Assembly: GCA_002509495.1 (NCBI GenBank) | Contig: DAEV01000024.1 | Span: 1-10,539, forward strand | Direction: 5' to 3' | Length of the DNA stretch: 10,539 bases | Origin: Methanolinea sp. UBA473 | GTDB taxonomy: Archaea; Halobacteriota; Methanomicrobia; Methanomicrobiales; Methanospirillaceae | Shown here: in pieces, positions 6,561 through 10,539 of the stretch | How positions within the stretch are numbered: the stretch's first letter is position 1 | Layout of the letters: each line of letters begins with the position of its first letter | Notes under the pieces: model-generated | What the model was told of the DNA's origin: nothing | Seen by the model: the letters and a program-made list of their open reading frames with translations, nothing else | Database searches by the model: none | Program-made: the position numbers and the translations under genes

Positions 6561-6568
6561 TATATAAA
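6561..6568 (-). promoter_or_regulatory. TATA box, probably minus-strand oriented
   Basis: The minus-strand reading TTTATATA matches exactly the two best promoters in this window (4077-4084 minus and 4160-4167 plus). The plus-strand reading gives only TTATATA. The core is nearly palindromic, so direction is not certain; a plus-strand use would give the response regulator mRNA a leader of about 190 bases. Confidence 0.45.
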
Positions 6569-6714
6569 AAAGAATAGTCTCGAATTGACGAACCGGACCT
6601 GATTTTATGTGAATTGTGGGATTCCCGCAACGATACGGCTTGATGAAATGACAGCACAAGGGAGACTCGAAATCAGATCAGGGACCTCCATAAGCCCCGA
6701 TCGCGAAATAGATA

Positions 6715-6723
6715 AGATATAAG
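6715..6723 (+). promoter_or_regulatory. Probable TATA element for the response regulator gene
   Basis: AGATATAAG lies about 60 bp before the start codon, preceded by the purine-rich GCGAAATAG (BRE-like). Transcription would start near 6745, leaving a leader of about 35 bases that contains AGGA about eight bases before the ATG. Confidence 0.5.
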
Positions 6724-6779
6724 TAAGAGCAGAGGAATAGTTTTCTGGTGAATTCCTCGTTTCCGAACCAGGAAATGAC

Positions 6780-8108
6780 ATGATCTCGGTCCTATTCGTG
6801 GATGACGAACCCGCCTTACTCGAGATCACCCGTCTTTTCCTCGAGCGTTCAGGTGAAATCTCGGTGGATACCTGCCGGTCCGCTCTGGAAGCGCTGGAAA
6901 AACTGAAATCCACTACCTATGACGCAGTGATTTCGGACTACGAGATGCCCATGATGGACGGGATCGTCTTTTTGAAGATCCTGCGGGCAGAAGGGGATGT
7001 GACGCCTTTCATCCTCTTTACCGGCAAAGGCCGGGAACACGTGGTGGTGGAGGCCTTAAACAACCGGGCCGATTTCTACCTCTCGAAAGGCCAGGATCCC
7101 AAGTCCCAGTTTGCCGAGCTGGACCGAATGATCCGTCAGGCGATCAACCGGAGACAGGCGGAGGAATCCCTGCGGCTTGCAGACCGTCGAATGGTGGATA
7201 TCATCAACCACCTGCCCGACGCCACGTATGCGATCGACCGGGAGGGACGGGTCGTCTCCTGGAACAAGGCCATGGAGGAACTGACCGGGATTCTCGCCGA
7301 GGATATGATTGGAAAAGGAGAATACGAACATGCCATCCCGTTCTACGGCACCCGCAGGCCAACCCTCATCAACCTGATCAACCAGTCCGTGGAGGAAGTC
7401 CAGCGCCTCTCCTACACAAACATCCGGAAAGAGGGGACCACCCTCACCGCAGAGACCCGGGTCGCCATGAAGGAGGGCAAACCTGTCGTGCTATGGGGAA
7501 GGGCCACCCAGATCTCGGACCGGAAGGGGGAGATCATCGGTGCGATCGAGTCCATCCGGGACATCACCGAGATTCGAAAGGTGGAGAAAGAGCGGAAGCA
7601 GGAGGAGGAGCGGGAGCGGGAGATCGGGCTCTTTGACAGGGTATTCGGGAAATCTGCGAGCGCCTGGCACAAGAAAGGAGTGGACCTGTACTATAAACAG
7701 GGCAAGTTCCAGGAGGCCATCGACTGTTTCGACCGCGTGATCGAGATGGAGCCGGGGCATTACGAAGCATGGAATGACAAGGGGATCTGCTTAAAAGAAC
7801 TGGGACGGTACGAAGAAGCCCTGCAGTGCTTCGACCGCGTCCTGGAACTCAACCCGAACGTCACCACAACCCTCTATTACAAGGGGGAGACCCTGGAGAA
7901 ACTTGGGAAACAGACCGGTGATTTTTCCCTCTTCGAGCAGGCAATTCGCTACTTCGATCGCCTGCTGGAAGGAGACCCGGAGAACGTAAATGCCTGGAAC
8001 TACCGGGGGGTCTGCTTCAAGGAACTCAGGAAATTTGAAGAAGCCAGGCGGTCCTTTGACAAGGCACAGACCCTTCTGCGAATGAATCCCCTGAAATATA
8101 CCCGCTGA
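6780..8108 (+). CDS. Response regulator with REC-PAS-TPR architecture
   Basis: This 442-residue cytoplasmic protein begins with a receiver domain (1-120). It has acidic residues D8/D9, phospho-acceptor D53 (VISDYEMP), switch T81 (ILFTGKG) and conserved K103 (YLSKG), so it should accept phosphate. A PAS domain (about 135-265) of a type common in methanogens follows (YAIDREGRVVSWNKAMEELTG, then IPFYGTRRPTLINL). A highly charged linker (268-282, KVEKERKQEEERERE) is probably a coiled coil. The C-terminus has about four tetratricopeptide repeats (295-326, 329-360, 363-400, 405-436), each with the AW(N/H).(K/R)G...(A)..(F/C)FD pattern; the third has a short insertion. There is no DNA-binding or enzymatic output domain, so the output is presumably protein contact through the TPRs. 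It lies 102 bp upstream of a histidine kinase on the same strand, its likely partner. Confidence 0.92.
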   Translation: MISVLFVDDEPALLEITRLFLERSGEISVDTCRSALEALEKLKSTTYDAVISDYEMPMMDGIVFLKILRAEGDVTPFILFTGKGREHVVVEALNNRADFYLSKGQDPKSQFAELDRMIRQAINRRQAEESLRLADRRMVDIINHLPDATYAIDREGRVVSWNKAMEELTGILAEDMIGKGEYEHAIPFYGTRRPTLINLINQSVEEVQRLSYTNIRKEGTTLTAETRVAMKEGKPVVLWGRATQISDRKGEIIGAIESIRDITEIRKVEKERKQEEEREREIGLFDRVFGKSASAWHKKGVDLYYKQGKFQEAIDCFDRVIEMEPGHYEAWNDKGICLKELGRYEEALQCFDRVLELNPNVTTTLYYKGETLEKLGKQTGDFSLFEQAIRYFDRLLEGDPENVNAWNYRGVCFKELRKFEEARRSFDKAQTLLRMNPLKYTR

Positions 8109-8158
8109 TCGCTCGGAACACTCTCTCCTGCTCTCTTCCCGCTGCTCCGCGGACAGAA

Positions 8159-8177
8159 CCCTTTAGCTTTAAAAGGG
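8159..8177 (+). promoter_or_regulatory. Promoter-like element with inverted repeat before the kinase gene
   Basis: CTTTAAAA (8167-8174) is a plausible weak TATA box about 40 bp before the ATG at 8211. It sits inside an inverted repeat CCCTTT (8159-8164)/AAAGGG (8172-8177). AAAAGGG recurs at 8197-8203, 26 bp on. The kinase may therefore have its own promoter in addition to read-through from the response regulator; no terminator is visible in the 102-bp gap. Confidence 0.35.
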
Positions 8178-8210
8178 ATCAATGCGATAGAATGATAAAA
8201 GGGTCCCCGT

Positions 8211-10061
8211 ATGTCCGACGAAAAAGAGATGTCTGTGGTTCGCATCACAAACATGCAGTTGATCACACTCTCTGCCATCACTGTCGTTTCATTTTTTGCC
8301 AACATCGCCGGATTGTTCCTTGGTCTCTCGGTGATCACACCCCTGCTCTTCTACCTTCCCGTGATCCTGGCAGCCTACTGGTTCCCGAAAAAAGGTGTGC
8401 TCTTCTCCGTGGGTGTAGGAGTTCTCGAGGTCTTCCTGATGTACCTCTACTCCTATCCCAACCTCCCGGAGATCACCTATGCGGTCACCACCGCGAGCTT
8501 TTACGTGCTGGTGGCGATCGCCATCATCATCTCATCCCTGTCAGGGAACCTGCGGGAGCGGGAGGCACGATATCACGGGATCTTCGACCATTCGGAGACA
8601 GGGATCTTCCTGGTCCGGAACGGGGATCACGATATGATCATCGTGGAGGCGAACCCGCGTGGTGCATCCCTCCTCGGGTACAACCCGAAGGATCTCGTGG
8701 GCAAGCCTTTTTCCGGGTTCTGGACTGACGGGGAGAAGAAAAAGACCCTGTTCCAGGCCCTGTCCCGGGGTGGATCCTCCCCGACGATCGAGACTGACGT
8801 CAAGGGGGCTTCCGGGGAGATGATCCCGGTGCTGATGACGACATCGCGCCTTCCGGAAGGCATGCTGGTGCTCACCCTCACCGATATCTCGGCACAGAAA
8901 GCCCAGGAGGAGGAGATCCGGGCAAGGAACCGACAGCTCTCCACGATGAACGCGGTGATCGCGGAAGCCTCGGGAGCATCCTCCGTGGAACCGATAGGAA
9001 AGCGTACACTCAGCCACATCATGGAACTGGTGGAATGCGAATTCGGGGGGATTTTTTTCCCTGGCGAGGCCGGACACCGACCTGCCCGGATATTTCACCA
9101 GGGGGACGGTTCGCTCCTTGCAGACCTGAATGGATCCACGGATGAATATGCGAAGGAATGGCGTCTGGCCATCGAACGGAACCGTTCCTTTTTCTTCTCC
9201 CGGGATTGCCCTCCGGGCGAAGCAGGGACCGGCGTTTCAGCAGGCATCGTCCTCCCGATCCCGGGAAAATGGGATCCTCTCGGTGTCCTGTACCTCGCCA
9301 CAAGGAAACCCTGGAAATGCCCGCCCGCCGAGAAGGAGATCCTCGATTCCCTTGCCCAGGAGATCGGGACAGCCGTCAGCCGGGTGCGCCTTGCGGAAGA
9401 ACTGACGGATGCCAACCACCAGGCCAACCTCTACCTGGATATCCTGATGCACGATATCAACAATGCCAACCTCGCTTCCCTCTGGTACGGGGATCTCCTT
9501 CTTGAGATGCTGGAGGGTGAGCCCAAAGTGATGGCCCAGAAGATGATCGAAGGAATCCAGAAGAGCCGGGAGATCATCCGGAACCTGGAAACCATCCGGA
9601 AGATCCAGGAGAGGGAAGAAGAATTGAAGGTGGTGGACCTCGACGGCGTGATCCGGAAAGAGGTCAATCACTTCCCGGACACCGCGATCTCCTTCCACGG
9701 TTGCGACGTGAAGGTCTATGCGGACGATCTCATCGGAGAGATCTTCACAAACCTGATTGGAAACAGCGTCCGGTACGGAGGTCCTGGGGTCCAGGTGGAG
9801 GTCGAAGTCAGCCCGGTCCGGATCGGCGAAGTGTCCGTCTCGATTGCCGATACCGGTCCGGGGATCCCCGACGAATTGAAACGGGTGATCTTCCAGAGGT
9901 TCTCCCGGATAGAGAGCCATGGGACCGGCAAAGGCCTTGGGCTCTATATCGTGAATTCCCTGCTTGACCGGTACGGCGGGACGATTAGAGTCGAGGACCG
10001 TGTTCCCGGATCGTACGAACAGGGTGCCAGGTTCACGTTTTCGTTAAAGACGGAAGGATAA
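8211..10061 (+). CDS. Membrane PAS-GAF sensor histidine kinase
   Basis: This 616-residue kinase has about four N-terminal transmembrane segments (about 17-38, 42-58, 62-80, 92-112) with little extracytoplasmic sequence. A PAS domain (118-228), a short coiled coil (228-245), a GAF domain (245-395) and the catalytic core follow. The H-box is ILMHDINNANL with phospho-acceptor H414, a form typical of methanogen kinases. The ATPase domain has NLIGNSVRYGG (514-524), DTGPGIP (547-553) and GTGKGLGLYIV (571-581), so it appears active. It ends without a receiver domain and probably passes phosphate to the REC-PAS-TPR protein encoded just upstream. The ATG at 8211 is the first in frame before the membrane region; one at 8229 is an alternative. 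No strong Shine-Dalgarno sequence precedes it, only AAAGGG at some distance. The ligand is unknown. Confidence 0.93.
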   Translation: MSDEKEMSVVRITNMQLITLSAITVVSFFANIAGLFLGLSVITPLLFYLPVILAAYWFPKKGVLFSVGVGVLEVFLMYLYSYPNLPEITYAVTTASFYVLVAIAIIISSLSGNLREREARYHGIFDHSETGIFLVRNGDHDMIIVEANPRGASLLGYNPKDLVGKPFSGFWTDGEKKKTLFQALSRGGSSPTIETDVKGASGEMIPVLMTTSRLPEGMLVLTLTDISAQKAQEEEIRARNRQLSTMNAVIAEASGASSVEPIGKRTLSHIMELVECEFGGIFFPGEAGHRPARIFHQGDGSLLADLNGSTDEYAKEWRLAIERNRSFFFSRDCPPGEAGTGVSAGIVLPIPGKWDPLGVLYLATRKPWKCPPAEKEILDSLAQEIGTAVSRVRLAEELTDANHQANLYLDILMHDINNANLASLWYGDLLLEMLEGEPKVMAQKMIEGIQKSREIIRNLETIRKIQEREEELKVVDLDGVIRKEVNHFPDTAISFHGCDVKVYADDLIGEIFTNLIGNSVRYGGPGVQVEVEVSPVRIGEVSVSIADTGPGIPDELKRVIFQRFSRIESHGTGKGLGLYIVNSLLDRYGGTIRVEDRVPGSYEQGARFTFSLKTEG

Positions 10062-10135
10062 ACAGGACGAGGGCTACGCCCCTCCGACCTTCCAACAAAC
10101 GACTCTGAACGCACAATCCCGCATTTCCCGGAATG
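10062..10135. other. Short gap after the kinase with a small hairpin
   Basis: Just after the kinase stop codon a short stem GGGC-TAC-GCCC (10071-10081) occurs without a T-tract. Nothing else is recognisable before the repeat starts. Confidence 0.35.
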
Positions 10136-10420
10136 TTCTTGTGTAGAGAGGTATCCCGGATAGCCGCTAAGATGCAGGGGTGGTCTTCGCCCCTTCGAAC
10201 CCCGGGCAACCCTCCGGTGGCCAACTTCTTCTTGACTGGAGCATCCAGGGAAAAAAAGCTCAGGGCCAGAGCCTAACGCAATTTGGAGGTGGTGCAAGGA
10301 TGGGGTCTCGACCCCCTCCTGTCAGAAGAATACAGCGGTCCTTAGTCCCGGCCCGGGAGAAACTATCACATCCCCGACACGATGGACCCCGCCGCCCCCG
10401 CGGGGGCGCTCCCGCGGCGG
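10136..10420 (-). repeat. Second copy of the dispersed repeat, inverted (copy R1)
   Basis: The reverse complement aligns with positions 1-285 through almost all of its length, with frequent substitutions and short indels. Shared landmarks, read on the minus strand: the GC-rich block; the tract GGACCGCTGTATTC; the hairpin GGGGTC/GACCCC (10302-10315); the linker TCCTTGCACCACC (10288-10300); GGCCCTGAGC plus seven T residues (10251-10257); TGGATGCTC; GTTGGCCACC; and a tail matching CCTCTC near 10145. It starts about 75 bp after the kinase stop codon. Confidence 0.85.
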
Positions 10421-10421
10421 G
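10388..10421. repeat. Very GC-rich nested palindrome inside copy R1
   Basis: Arms CCCGCCGC (10388-10395) and GCGGCGGG (10414-10421) enclose a perfect 16-base palindrome, CGCCCCCG/CGGGGGCG (10393-10408). The surrounding block is further bracketed by a near-perfect 13-base inverted repeat, CTGTCAGAAGAAT (10319-10331) and ATTCTTCTGTCAG (10439-10451). Copy L has a diverged form of the GC block at its left end. The structure would form a cruciform or an extremely stable RNA stem. Confidence 0.6.
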
Positions 10422-10462
10422 ATCAACCGAATTACACGATTCTTCTGTCAGGTTTTAATTGG

Positions 10463-10539
10463 CTATCCATGAGAATCCCCCAGGGCTGGACCCTATCGCA
10501 AATCGGGGGTGGTGCAAGGAGGGGGCAAACCCCCTCCTG
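10463..10539 (-). repeat. Third, partial copy of the repeat, cut by the window edge (copy R2)
   Basis: It has the same orientation as R1, about 220 bp further on. On the minus strand it has a perfect nine-base hairpin made of AGGAGGGGG and CCCCCTCCT (10517-10538, four-base loop), the conserved linker TCCTTGCACCACC (10508-10520), GCGATAGGGTCC and the stem AGGG/CCCT. The T-tract is replaced by GGGGGATTCTC, and similarity fades after GGATAGCC. The element probably continues past 10539. Confidence 0.75.

Larger units (their letters stand above)
6399..6779. other. 381-bp intergenic region with hairpins and two TATA elements
   Basis: After adenine deaminase there is a small hairpin (CCGGA-ATTA-TCCGG, about 6414-6425). 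A larger nested structure spans 6448-6504: outer arms ACAGACGG/CCGTCTGT, middle arms CGGCTG (6465-6470)/CAGCCG (6494-6499), which share bases with the outer 3' arm, and an inner perfect stem GGTGATG-CCA-CATCACC (6473-6489). A TATA element at 6560-6569 has no obvious plus-strand gene of its own. A second at 6715-6723 suits the response regulator. A 37-codon GTG-initiated frame (6609-6722) lacks a ribosome-binding site. Confidence 0.6.

Noticed and set aside
6609..6722. A 37-codon GTG-initiated frame upstream of the response regulator
   Set aside because: No ribosome-binding site, no recognisable domain, and it overlaps the likely TATA box of the response regulator.
10180..10210. A tRNA-like TTCGAA arm near CCCCTTCGAACCCCGG
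   Set aside because: The bases on each side do not form a T-arm stem on either strand, and no acceptor or anticodon arm can be drawn around it.
1..10539. A composite transposon or genomic island bounded by the inverted repeats
   Set aside because: The block includes adenine deaminase and ordinary signalling genes, carries no transposase or integrase, and shows no visible target duplication. Dispersed repeats at both ends are a simpler reading.
10136..10539. CRISPR array
   Set aside because: The repeat units are too long and diverged, spaced about 220 bp apart, and have no regular short repeat-spacer pattern.

Overview
This looks like an archaeal window, most likely from a methanogen of the order Methanomicrobiales. 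That is an inference from several signals: clean archaeal TATA boxes (TTTATATA), a gene that appears leaderless, sensor kinases with methanogen-style H-boxes (RHDVMNQL and MHDINNAN), a PAS type common in methanogens, and a ribbon-helix-helix regulator. No rRNA or tRNA gene was seen, so the lineage cannot be fixed from the window.

Layout. Positions 1-285 hold one copy of a roughly 280-bp structured repeat. Next comes a Fic-family AMPylase (minus strand, 321-1472), which has visibly lower GC than most neighbours. A 327-bp intergenic region with a paired GTAA-N6-TTAC operator-like motif separates it from a divergent seven-transmembrane histidine kinase (1800-3497). A small membrane protein (minus, 3569-4036) converges on that kinase. 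It is divergent from a ribbon-helix-helix regulator (4192-4500), and each of the two has a textbook TATA box. Adenine deaminase (4722-6398) is a purine-salvage gene. A 381-bp intergenic region follows, holding a strong hairpin and a candidate small minus-strand gene. Then come a REC-PAS-TPR response regulator (6780-8108) and a membrane PAS-GAF histidine kinase (8211-10061). The right end (10136-10539) carries two further copies of the repeat, both inverted relative to the left copy.

How the parts may work together. The 6780 regulator and the 8211 kinase are co-oriented and 102 bp apart. The kinase has no receiver domain and the regulator has no kinase domain, so they plausibly form a phosphorelay whose output is protein-protein contact through TPRs rather than DNA binding. 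The 1800 kinase has no receiver next to it and may share that regulator or use one elsewhere. The ribbon-helix-helix protein probably controls its own divergent promoter region. Fic and adenine deaminase have no obvious functional link to the signalling genes.

The least explained parts are the dispersed structured repeat (three copies, inverted around the locus), the paired palindromes upstream of Fic, and the candidate small transcript at about 6418-6540.
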